DNA from: an uncultured Campylobacter sp.
GTDB taxonomy: Bacteria > Campylobacterota > Campylobacteria > Campylobacterales > Campylobacteraceae
Assembly (NCBI GenBank): GCA_947090385.1
Contig: CAMUNZ010000042.1
Span: 1 to 9,655 of the forward strand
Reading direction: 5' to 3'
Length of the DNA: 9,655 nt
Part shown: positions 1-6,452 of the stretch, piece by piece
How the letters are laid out: every line of letters starts with the position of its first letter
Position numbering within the stretch: position 1 is the stretch's first letter
Position numbers and translations under genes: made by a program
Notes under the pieces: model-generated
Seen by the model: only the letters and a program-made list of their open reading frames with translations
The model's database searches: none
What the model was told of the DNA's origin: nothing

Positions 1-392
1 AGTGTGATTTGCAAACCAAAACTTTTTACAAATTTGATAAGTTCGCAAATTTCATCAATTTTAAAAGCATTGCTTTCACCTGATTGTAAAACAACTGTTT
101 TGTATCCATTATTTAAAATTCTTTCTACTACTTTTTTTATATTTTCAAGATCAATTTTGTATCGTTTTATAACTTTGTTTTCAGATCTAAGCCCACAATA
201 TTTGCAATGCCTAGAGCAAATATTTGAAATTTCTATTAAAGCTTTTAGATGAATTCCATCCCCAACGCAAATTTTTCTTTTTAAATTTGCATAATAAAAT
301 AGCTCTTCGTCAAAAGAGCTATCGTTTAAAATTTTTTCTATATCGTTTGAGTTTAAACTTTCTTTATTAAAAAGTTCTTCTACAAGTGACAA
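1..392 (-). CDS. hydE: [FeFe] hydrogenase maturase HydE, radical SAM, N-terminal part (cut by window edge)
   Basis: The first 130 codons are visible and the frame stays open to the window edge. HydE is a cytoplasmic radical SAM enzyme that works with HydG and HydF to build the two-iron part of the [FeFe] hydrogenase H-cluster. The cluster-binding CX3CX2C motif is C59-C63-C66 (ICSRHCKYCGLR). It is preceded by a VGDGIHLKALIE stretch and followed by TVVLQSGE around residues 99-106, both typical of HydE within the BioB-like radical SAM group. The start is TTG at 392. An in-frame TGA lies directly before it, no other ATG, GTG or TTG occurs in frame before the Fe-S motif, and GGGAG sits 6 bases upstream. 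The gene overlaps the hydG end by 13 bases, which suggests translational coupling. Placement downstream of hydG supports the call. The frame is clear, and only the C-terminal two thirds are unseen. Confidence 0.93.
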   Translation of the reverse strand, partial: MSLVEELFNKESLNSNDIEKILNDSSFDEELFYYANLKRKICVGDGIHLKALIEISNICSRHCKYCGLRSENKVIKRYKIDLENIKKVVERILNNGYKTVVLQSGESNAFKIDEICELIKFVKSFGLQIT

Positions 393-1846
393 TCACTTCT
401 CCCACCATCAACTTCTTTTAAAAGATTATCTACTTTTTTTGCTACATTTGGCAAATTTTCTTCAAGAAGCAAAAGATATTTTGGAATAATTTCGCTATCT
501 GCAATACTTTTTACATCAACTGAAGCGTAATCTCTTAAATATTCTTTAAAAGTCAAAAGAGCATTTGGAATGCAAAGATGTTTTATTTTTGCACTTTTTG
601 CAAGTGGCATAAAGTTGCAACCAGTTCTTCCTTCTCTATAACAAGATGTGCAAAAAGACGGAATTTTACCAGATCTTATAAGAGCCAAAATAAACTCGTC
701 TATACTTCTTTGATCGCCTATTTCAAATTGTTGATTTTCAAGATGATTGATTGTATTTCTTGTAGAATAACCGCCAATTCCGATATTTGTACCACAATCT
801 GCTTGGGAAATACCACATTTTTCTATCATAATATCTCTTAAATCACTATCTTCTCTAGCTGTTAAAATAGTTCCAGTAAATGGACACATAATCCTTATAA
901 TAGCAACTATTTTTATAAAATCTTCATCGTTTATGGCATTTGGAAAAATTTTTGTGTTTGTGTTGCTTGTGCGTTTTATGCGTGGAAATGAAATGGTGTG
1001 CGGACCTACACCAAAATATTTTTCTAAACTATAAGCGTGAGATAAGAGCGATAAAACTTCAAATCTGTAATCATACAAACCAAATAAAACGCCGATTCCA
1101 ACATCATCAATTCCCGCATTCATCGCACGATGAAGACCAAAAACTCTCCAATCATACTCACCTTTTAAAGTGCCTTTTGGATGAAACATTTCATAAGTAT
1201 GTTTATGATAAGTTTCTTGGAAAATTTGATATGTGCCGATGCCTTCGTTTTTTATGATTTTGTATTCATCTTCAAACATTGGTGCGGCATTTATATTTAT
1301 TCGTCTTATATTTGCACCATTTTTTTTGTAAGCATAAATCTGTTTTGTGCATTTTGCGATGAAATTTGCGTCACTTTTTGGGTGTTCTCCAAAAACTGCA
1401 ATAAGTCTTTTTTGTCCCATATCCAAAAGTGCTTCAATTTCAGCATCCAACTCATCTTCTTTTAAAATTTTCTTATGTAAAGATGTGTTTTTAGAACTAA
1501 ATCCACAGTATTTACAGCTATTTACGCAAGGACTTGATACATAAAGTGGAGAAAAAAGGACAATTCTATTTCCATAAACTTCTTTTTTTATAAATTTAGA
1601 GACAGTGCAAATTTCATTTAGCATATCTTTTGAGTTTAATAAAATCGCAGTATCTTCTAAAGAGAGCATTTTGCCTGTTTTTGCGTTATCTTTTGCAAGA
1701 GATAACACATCATTTACCTGCTTTGAAGTAGGATTTTTAGTTTTTTCAATTATAGTGTGTAATTTATCTTCGTCGATAAAATTTTCAAATTTATTATTAT
1801 TTTGCCATTTTAAAATTTCTTTTAACCTCTCCTCTGTCCAAGACAT
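380..1846 (-). CDS. hydG: [FeFe] hydrogenase H-cluster maturase HydG (radical SAM tyrosine lyase)
   Basis: This is a 488-residue protein of the usual HydG length. HydG cleaves tyrosine and makes the CO and cyanide ligands, delivered as an Fe(CO)2CN synthon for the H-cluster. The radical SAM motif CX3CX2C is C107-C111-C114 (CVNSCKYCGF). The C-terminal auxiliary-cluster motif CX2CX22C is complete at C399-C402-C425, which separates HydG from the related tyrosine lyase ThiH. H270 in the LLSHAYSLEKYFGVGPHT stretch is a candidate for the histidine that holds the dangler iron of the auxiliary cluster; this equivalence is inferred. The ATG lies only 3 bases after the cytochrome b stop, and its AAAGGA ribosome site is inside the end of that gene. 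The 3' end overlaps hydE. All diagnostic residues are present, so it should be functional. Confidence 0.97.
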   Translation of the reverse strand: MSWTEERLKEILKWQNNNKFENFIDEDKLHTIIEKTKNPTSKQVNDVLSLAKDNAKTGKMLSLEDTAILLNSKDMLNEICTVSKFIKKEVYGNRIVLFSPLYVSSPCVNSCKYCGFSSKNTSLHKKILKEDELDAEIEALLDMGQKRLIAVFGEHPKSDANFIAKCTKQIYAYKKNGANIRRININAAPMFEDEYKIIKNEGIGTYQIFQETYHKHTYEMFHPKGTLKGEYDWRVFGLHRAMNAGIDDVGIGVLFGLYDYRFEVLSLLSHAYSLEKYFGVGPHTISFPRIKRTSNTNTKIFPNAINDEDFIKIVAIIRIMCPFTGTILTAREDSDLRDIMIEKCGISQADCGTNIGIGGYSTRNTINHLENQQFEIGDQRSIDEFILALIRSGKIPSFCTSCYREGRTGCNFMPLAKSAKIKHLCIPNALLTFKEYLRDYASVDVKSIADSEIIPKYLLLLEENLPNVAKKVDNLLKEVDGGRSDCHL

Positions 1847-1849
1847 TTT

Positions 1850-2506
1850 TTACATCCTTTCTAATTTTGCAATATCATTTTCAACCCATTTTGGTGAGTG
1901 ATGTTTTGCATCTTCAATGCTAACTGTGCCATCAAATGGGCTAAACATAGCTTTAAAATCCGACATATTTAAAAGAGCCATAGGAGCATGAACAAAAATA
2001 ACAAGTGCAGTTACAATTATAGAACCCCAAACATGAAAATTAAACATATAAACAATTGGCGTTTTTCCTAAAACAGGAACAAATAAATAAAGTAGCCAAC
2101 CAGTTACAATAAGTGCAAATATCGAAAAAATAAATATTATATAAGCTGGTTTTTGACCTGCGTTAAAACGACCTTGTGGTGCAGTTTCTTCTGGTCCAAA
2201 TTTTATGCCAAATCTTCTAGGATATCCGCCTAAATTTTTAAACCATAAAAAGGTATCTTTATCAAAAATAAATAAATTTCTTAGCATTAACAAAAATCTA
2301 TCCATTGCCAAAAATACAAATCCTAAAAAATTTATAGTAAAAATAATAGCAATTCCTATATGGATATCCATCATAAGTTCCATAGTTTCTCTTGTTGCTA
2401 AATCAAAATAAACAATGGCGCCTGTAATTATTAAAATCATCCAAGTGACTAAATTTACATTATGAAATATCTTTTCAGATAGTGGAAATTTTAAAACTCT
2501 AGCCAT
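1850..2506 (-). CDS. hydC: Hydrogenase cytochrome b subunit (FdnI/formate dehydrogenase gamma-like)
   Basis: This 218-residue integral membrane protein has four hydrophobic helices at roughly residues 18-35, 50-70, 121-143 and 155-178. Histidines H15, H49, H158 and H173 lie at or in the helices in the arrangement expected for two b hemes. The GRFNAGQK segment between helices 2 and 3 matches the conserved NAGQK loop of formate dehydrogenase gamma subunits. The inferred role is to take electrons from the periplasmic HydAB and reduce menaquinone. The classic Desulfovibrio HydAB enzyme passes electrons to soluble cytochrome c3, so a co-transcribed cytochrome b points to direct quinone coupling. 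The ATG overlaps the end of the small-subunit gene by 8 bases and has an AGGAG site 6 bases upstream. The symbol hydC is used by analogy with quinone-linked hydrogenases; naming varies. Confidence 0.9.
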   Translation of the reverse strand: MARVLKFPLSEKIFHNVNLVTWMILIITGAIVYFDLATRETMELMMDIHIGIAIIFTINFLGFVFLAMDRFLLMLRNLFIFDKDTFLWFKNLGGYPRRFGIKFGPEETAPQGRFNAGQKPAYIIFIFSIFALIVTGWLLYLFVPVLGKTPIVYMFNFHVWGSIIVTALVIFVHAPMALLNMSDFKAMFSPFDGTVSIEDAKHHSPKWVENDIAKLERM

Positions 2507-2831
2507 TTTTAACTCCTAATTTTGTTCTATCAACATAGCTTGTATGAAGTAGTTTTTCTGCTATTTCTCCCATCGGTGTGTCATTTAAATCTTTATAAAC
2601 TTGTAAACAACTCGGATTTTGGTGCGACGATGTAAGATGTAATTTTTGAAGTCTTTTATCATCTTTATAAAGACCACTTTGTCTTAAAGCTATATATGAC
2701 TTTCTTTTTGCTACAACATCAGTAACGGCATAACCTGTCATAGCGACAGTCGATACGCCTATTCCTAATACTTTTAAAAAATCTCTTCTTTTTAAAATTT
2801 TTTTAATCGGTTTTTCTACATAATAATCCAT
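2499..2831 (-). CDS. hydB: Periplasmic [FeFe] hydrogenase small subunit with Tat signal
   Basis: This 110-residue protein resembles the small subunit of Desulfovibrio-type periplasmic [FeFe] hydrogenase. A twin-arginine signal is clear: KRRDFLK with R15-R16, then a hydrophobic stretch to about residue 38 and a likely cleavage near VVA, residues 39-41. The mature part has family-like features, namely the SGLYKDDKR segment and the LLHTSYVDRTKLGVK segment, which corresponds to LLHTHWFDKSKGVK in Desulfovibrio. The large subunit has no signal of its own, so the two are expected to cross the membrane as a folded complex on this signal. The ATG has AAGGA 6-7 bases upstream and lies 10 bases after the hydA stop. 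The protein ends soon after the GVK segment, making it somewhat shorter at the C-terminus than the Desulfovibrio protein as I remember it. Confidence 0.92.
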   Translation of the reverse strand: MDYYVEKPIKKILKRRDFLKVLGIGVSTVAMTGYAVTDVVAKRKSYIALRQSGLYKDDKRLQKLHLTSSHQNPSCLQVYKDLNDTPMGEIAEKLLHTSYVDRTKLGVKNG

Positions 2832-2841
2832 ATTTTTATCC

Positions 2842-4188
2842 TTAAGCTCTTAATGGAAGTGGTAAAAGTGGATGAAGCCACGAAGTTCCCATGGTTCTAA
2901 CTGGTTGTCCGCCACCATTTATGCATCCACCAGGACAGTTCATAACTTCTATAAAATGATATTTGTTTTTATCATCTATTAACATTTTTGCAATTTTGTT
3001 TATGTTCTTTGAAGCGCCATTGACAACAGCTACTTTGATGTTTATTATTTTTCCATCATAGTCTTTTAAAGGTATTGGAATGGTCGCTTCTGTTATATCT
3101 TTTTCATAACCTCTAACTGGCGTTATATCTGGATTTGTAAGCTCTTTTCCACTTAATACAGCATAAGCTGTTCTTAATGCTGCTTCCATTACACCGCCAC
3201 TATTTCCAAAAATAGTTCCAGCACCTGTATAAACATTCATAATGTCGTGATTTTCTTTTTCTTCAAGTTCTAGTGGATTTATACCTTTTTTTCTAAATAT
3301 ATCGGCAATCTCTCGCACAGTTATAACAGCATCAATATCCGGAAAACTTGGAGTATCTTCTGGAATTTTGCCATTTTCTTTTAAAAATTTATAAGCAGAA
3401 TTAAACTCAGGTCTGCTAGCTTCAAAAATTTTAGCAGTACAAGGAGTTACTGCGACTATATAAACATCTCTTGGATCTTTTTTCCAAACAAACTCGCTCG
3501 CCCAAGCTTTTGCTACTGGGCCACCCATTTGGATTGGTGATTTTGCTCCTGAAAGATGAGGTAAAAGTTCTGTGTGAAAAGTTTCTGCATTTTTAACCCA
3601 AGCTGGACAGCAACTAGTAAAATGAGGAAATGGATGATGAGCTACGTGATTGTATTTTTCACCTCTTTTTCCTAAAATATGATATTCTACTTTCTTTACA
3701 AACTCGGTTCCTTCTTCAATTATGGTTTGATCTGCCGCGCAATTTACATCATATAAATGAAATCCAGCTTTTTCAAATGCTGCGTATAGTTTATTTATCG
3801 TTAAATCGCCTGGTTTTCCACCAAACTCTTCGGCAATCGAAACTCTAACCGCAGGAGAAGGATGAGCTACAACAAAAGATTTTTTATCTTCTAATTTTTT
3901 TAATATCTCATCAACAAAACTCATCTGTTCAATAGCACCAAAAGGACAATTTATTAAGCACTGTCCACAGCTAACACAGGCGTTATTTTTTATTTTGTGA
4001 GCTATTCCTAAACTGCCATCTATCGCATCCGTTGGGCAAAAGCTTCTACAGGAGTCGCATCCTACGCAATTATCTTGATTTATTTTGATAATTCCTACCA
4101 ACTCACCTTTTCTATGTGTGCCACAATGACCACTTCTAGCATCGCTAGGTGGTACAAATGTTTTGATTTTCATCGTTGTGCCAAGCAT
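2842..4188 (-). CDS. hydA: Periplasmic [FeFe] hydrogenase large (catalytic) subunit
   Basis: The protein has 448 residues from the chosen ATG. Two [4Fe-4S] ferredoxin motifs come first (C41, C44, C47, C51 and C71, C74, C77, C81). The H-cluster domain follows: L1 TSCCPAW at 191-197 with proton-relay C193 and ligand C194; L2 TPCTAKIFE with ligand C250; L3 EVMNCPGGCINGGGQP with ligands C418 and C422. The GGVMEAALR stretch is also conserved. It catalyses reversible H2 oxidation. This is the two-ferredoxin architecture of Desulfovibrio HydA, and partnering with a Tat-signal small subunit puts it in the periplasm. ATG 4188 is preferred because AAGAAG lies 6 bases upstream; a TTG at 4194 would sit directly on that site. 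Oddities are Thr248 where L2 normally has Met, and a short C-terminal tail of 18 residues after GGGQPV. Confidence 0.96.
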   Translation of the reverse strand: MLGTTMKIKTFVPPSDARSGHCGTHRKGELVGIIKINQDNCVGCDSCRSFCPTDAIDGSLGIAHKIKNNACVSCGQCLINCPFGAIEQMSFVDEILKKLEDKKSFVVAHPSPAVRVSIAEEFGGKPGDLTINKLYAAFEKAGFHLYDVNCAADQTIIEEGTEFVKKVEYHILGKRGEKYNHVAHHPFPHFTSCCPAWVKNAETFHTELLPHLSGAKSPIQMGGPVAKAWASEFVWKKDPRDVYIVAVTPCTAKIFEASRPEFNSAYKFLKENGKIPEDTPSFPDIDAVITVREIADIFRKKGINPLELEEKENHDIMNVYTGAGTIFGNSGGVMEAALRTAYAVLSGKELTNPDITPVRGYEKDITEATIPIPLKDYDGKIINIKVAVVNGASKNINKIAKMLIDDKNKYHFIEVMNCPGGCINGGGQPVRTMGTSWLHPLLPLPLRA

Positions 4189-4194
4189 ATTCAA

Positions 4195-4200
4195 CTTCTT
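4195..4200 (-). promoter_or_regulatory. Ribosome binding site that decides the hydA start
   Basis: AAGAAG on the minus strand lies 6 bases before the ATG at 4188. It is the main reason to prefer that ATG over the in-frame TTG at 4194, which would have no spacing, and over the ATG at 4173, which has no recognisable site upstream. Confidence 0.6.
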
Positions 4201-4226
4201 TTAGTAATATCTTTTTAGAAATTTTT

Positions 4227-4232
4227 ATTATA
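4227..4232 (-). promoter_or_regulatory. Candidate -10 box of the hydrogenase operon promoter
   Basis: On the minus strand this reads TATAAT, directly preceded by GTATACTTTG. No TTGACA-like -35 element is present, which fits Campylobacter sigma-70 promoters, where the -35 region is typically poorly conserved. A start about 7 bases downstream, near 4220, would give a leader of about 30 bases before the ATG at 4188. A second TATAAT lies at 4295-4300 and could be an alternative. This is inferred from sequence only. Confidence 0.5.
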
Positions 4233-4327
4233 CAAAGTATACTAATTTATTTCTTTTATTAAACCTGAAAATTTATCACAACGTATCTTAAATTATTATA
4301 AAGAATTTTTTTACATTTTTTAAAAAT

Positions 4328-4837
4328 TTAAATTTTATTTTTCATAAGCAAAATATTTACAAAAGGGTTTAATAAAGTCTCGCCTCTTGCCACAAAAGTT
4401 AAAATTTCATCAAAATAATAATCGCTTCTTCCATGATGATGAAATTCAAAAGCTCCAAATCCATAACCCATCGGCGTAATTTCAACTCTTGAATACCAAG
4501 CATTTTTAGCCAAAATATACCTTTTTGTATCTTGCGAATACACAAAAATAGTAATATCTTCTTGATTTTTTTGTCTAAGCAACCAAATAAAAGAATTTGT
4601 AATATCATTAAAAAAATATGTATCACCATTTTTAAGAATGGCTTGCGCTGTGTTATAAAAATCATTTATCAAAGTTTTGCTTTCAAAACAAAGATATTTA
4701 CCAAACTCTATATCAACAGGTTTTTTATCATAATTTCCTTTATAAATTTGCAAAGCACCTTGTTTAAAATCTGCAAAACTAATCTGCAAAACAATAACAA
4801 AAACAATTAAAAAAAATGCAAAAATATTTTTTATCAT
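4328..4837 (-). CDS. Divergent NosL-like periplasmic protein, candidate copper binder
   Basis: This 169-residue protein starts with a signal peptide or anchor (hydrophobic residues 4-21, possible cleavage after SFA). I do not recognise it as a named family. Its middle lines up by eye with the NosL encoded upstream in the same operon: GDTYFFND against GEIYYFDG, then a FVYSQDTKRYILAKNAWY segment against FVSDYYKLRKIDAKNAFF, then TPMGYGFGAFE against GPMGDEFIPFE. The NosL CxxCGM motif is missing; only C50 remains. M123 aligns with the conserved NosL methionine, and a histidine triplet H133-H135 follows. These could bind a metal, which is inference. Its ATG overlaps the stop of the 8-helix membrane protein (ATGA). 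It is the last gene of the operon; no GC-rich terminator follows. Confidence 0.6.
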   Translation of the reverse strand: MIKNIFAFFLIVFVIVLQISFADFKQGALQIYKGNYDKKPVDIEFGKYLCFESKTLINDFYNTAQAILKNGDTYFFNDITNSFIWLLRQKNQEDITIFVYSQDTKRYILAKNAWYSRVEITPMGYGFGAFEFHHHGRSDYYFDEILTFVARGETLLNPFVNILLMKNKI

Positions 4838-5787
4838 AAAAAAACACCGACTTTTATATAATATTTAACCACATAAAAACTACAAATTAAAGCATGAATT
4901 ATCAAAAATATCGACGAATATTTAAATAAATTTTTTGATGATTTTTTTGTAATTTGTGTGATTAAAAATGGCGAAATTCCATAAAATATGCCCAAAAATA
5001 GACTTCCCCAAATAAAATAACCAATATAATAATAATCTTTCAATAACAAACAATAAGGGCATTTGTGATTTGGCGCTTCATAAACATAAATTCCAAAAAA
5101 ATATGTAACAGCGTAATAAGAAACAAATAAAAAAATCAAATTACATATAAAACTTGCCATTTCTTGTTTTAATGAATTTAATATCAAAATAACTCCCAAA
5201 ACTATATAAAAAAGTAAAACTAAAAATTTTTGAGTATAACCAAAAGGCAAATTGGGTGCTTGAAAAGTAACAGAACAGCAAAAAACTGGCACATTTAAAG
5301 GTATATTTGAAAAATATAAAATTTCTAAAACAAACTCGAAAACAACTCCAAAAAATATAAAAATAAAAAAAATGTATTTTCGTTTTAAAAATGGAAAATT
5401 CATCTCTTTTAAATCCAAGAAATTTAAAATTAACCAAATTCCAAAACAAAAAATTAATAAAATTTTAAGAAGTAATAAAAAATTCCCATAAGCATTTGCT
5501 CCGATAACTCCAGCCGAGCACATCGCTCCAGGGACGATTAAAGCAAGCTCATTTAAAGATAAAACAAAAAACACAAAAAGCACGATTTTAGAATAAATCG
5601 TAAAAAATAAAATTGTATTTATAAGATAATTCTTTTTTTCCAAATCGTATTGCAAACTATTTGTAGAATCAAAATTCCAAAATTTTAAAATTTTTAATAC
5701 ATAAAAAAGAGAAATTCCCATAAAAATCACAACTATAACTTCAACCAGCAAAAAAGCGATTACAACATTTGATAAAAATATACTCAT
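4834..5787 (-). CDS. Eight-helix membrane protein with cysteines in three outer loops
   Basis: This 317-residue protein is of no family I can name with certainty. About eight hydrophobic helices are visible, near residues 8-31, 57-77, 103-124, 138-158, 187-204, 212-232, 255-275 and 290-310. Three of the connecting loops, predicted on the same side and probably periplasmic, carry cysteines: C90 in VPGAMCSAGVIGANAYGN, C170-C171 in VPVFCCSVTFQAP, and C243-C246 in EAPNHKCPYCLLLK. The last resembles the CxxC of VKOR/DsbB-type thiol oxidoreductases (CPYCLL), and the C90 loop resembles their CSA segment, but eight helices are too many for plain VKOR. Other possibilities are a metal-binding partner of the ABC transporter or a transporter itself. 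Both gene borders are ATGA overlaps, so it is coupled to the ATPase and the NosL-like gene. Confidence 0.75.
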   Translation of the reverse strand: MSIFLSNVVIAFLLVEVIVVIFMGISLFYVLKILKFWNFDSTNSLQYDLEKKNYLINTILFFTIYSKIVLFVFFVLSLNELALIVPGAMCSAGVIGANAYGNFLLLLKILLIFCFGIWLILNFLDLKEMNFPFLKRKYIFFIFIFFGVVFEFVLEILYFSNIPLNVPVFCCSVTFQAPNLPFGYTQKFLVLLFYIVLGVILILNSLKQEMASFICNLIFLFVSYYAVTYFFGIYVYEAPNHKCPYCLLLKDYYYIGYFIWGSLFLGIFYGISPFLITQITKKSSKNLFKYSSIFLIIHALICSFYVVKYYIKVGVFL

Positions 5788-6452
5788 AATAAAATTCCGT
5801 CTTGCATATGCAAATAACGATCTGCAATTTTTATATCGTCAAATAAAACATCATGAGTTGCGATTATAACGATTTTTTTTAACTCTTTAAAAATTTTTAA
5901 CATTTGTATAAAACTAAGCGAGTTTTGTTTATCTAAATTTGCGGTTGGCTCATCTGCTAAAATAATTTTTGGATTCATAACTAAAGCCCTTGCTATGGCA
6001 ACTCTTTGCCTTTCTCCACCGCTTAAATTTAAAACAATTTGATCTTTTTTGTGTGAAATATTTGCCAAATCCATGGCTTTTTGAATTTTTGCATTTAAAT
6101 CGCTTTTTTTAATATCGCACAAAGCAAAAGGAGCAAAAACATTTTGATAAACATTTAAATTTTCCAACAAATTAAAATTTTGAAAAATAAAACCGATGTT
6201 TTTATGTCTATAATTTGAACTTATAATATCTGGCGATTTTGATATATTTAAATCATCTATCAAAATTTCTCCGCTACTTGGTTTGCAAAGTGTTCCTATA
6301 AGCGATAAAAGCGTGCTTTTTCCACTTCCGCTAACGCCCTTTAAAATTACAATTTCTTCATCTTTTATGGATAAATTTATGTTTTTTAATGCACAAAATT
6401 CATTTTGCTTGTTTTCATTAAAAATTTTATAAACATTATTTATTTTTATCAT
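5784..6452 (-). CDS. ABC transporter ATPase, LolD/MacB type
   Basis: The 222 residues contain every ABC ATPase element: Walker A GVSGSGKST at 39-47, Q-loop Q91, signature LSGGERQR at 143-150, Walker B IILADEP at 163-169 and switch H200. The size and the LSGGERQRVAIARAL stretch fit the LolD/MacB/FtsE group, whose members work with FtsX-type permeases. Such transporters act on substrates in the periplasm or outer membrane leaflet (mechanotransmission) rather than pumping across the inner membrane. The partner permease is directly upstream and overlaps by ATGA; the downstream membrane protein also overlaps by ATGA. Next to nosL genes, a role in copper-site assembly is inferred by analogy with NosFY, although NosF belongs to a different ABC group. 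The substrate is unknown. Confidence 0.9.
   Translation of the reverse strand: MIKINNVYKIFNENKQNEFCALKNINLSIKDEEIVILKGVSGSGKSTLLSLIGTLCKPSSGEILIDDLNISKSPDIISSNYRHKNIGFIFQNFNLLENLNVYQNVFAPFALCDIKKSDLNAKIQKAMDLANISHKKDQIVLNLSGGERQRVAIARALVMNPKIILADEPTANLDKQNSLSFIQMLKIFKELKKIVIIATHDVLFDDIKIADRYLHMQDGILL

Larger units (their letters stand above)
4195..4327. other. Intergenic region between the two operons
   Basis: This is the only sizeable non-coding stretch, 133 bases and strongly A/T. It holds two TATAAT hexamers on the minus strand (4227-4232 and 4295-4300) and the hydA ribosome site. At its right border a 14-base all-A/T palindrome, AAAATTTAAATTTT, spans 4323-4336 around the stop codon of the NosL-like gene. 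It has no G/C stem and no following T run, so termination there is not convincing and some read-through into hydA is possible. Confidence 0.6.

Noticed and set aside
4..252. Open frame of 82 codons on the plus strand at the left edge
   Set aside because: It is antisense to the clear hydE reading frame, whose radical SAM motif lies on the other strand, and its translation looks like low-complexity shadow sequence.
4264..4281. TTGTGATAAATTTTCAGG on the minus strand as a CRP/FNR-type operator upstream of hydA
   Set aside because: Only the left half resembles TGTGA; the right arm does not match, and the spacing to either candidate -10 box is not a standard activator position.
4323..4336. AAAATTTAAATTTT palindrome as a terminator at the end of the upstream operon
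   Set aside because: It is all A/T with no loop and no following T run, and such palindromes are common by chance in sequence this A/T-rich.
5141..5449. Minus-strand open frame of 102 codons inside the 8-helix membrane protein gene
   Set aside because: It is an out-of-frame shadow rich in Phe from A/T-rich DNA and lies wholly within a better-supported gene.
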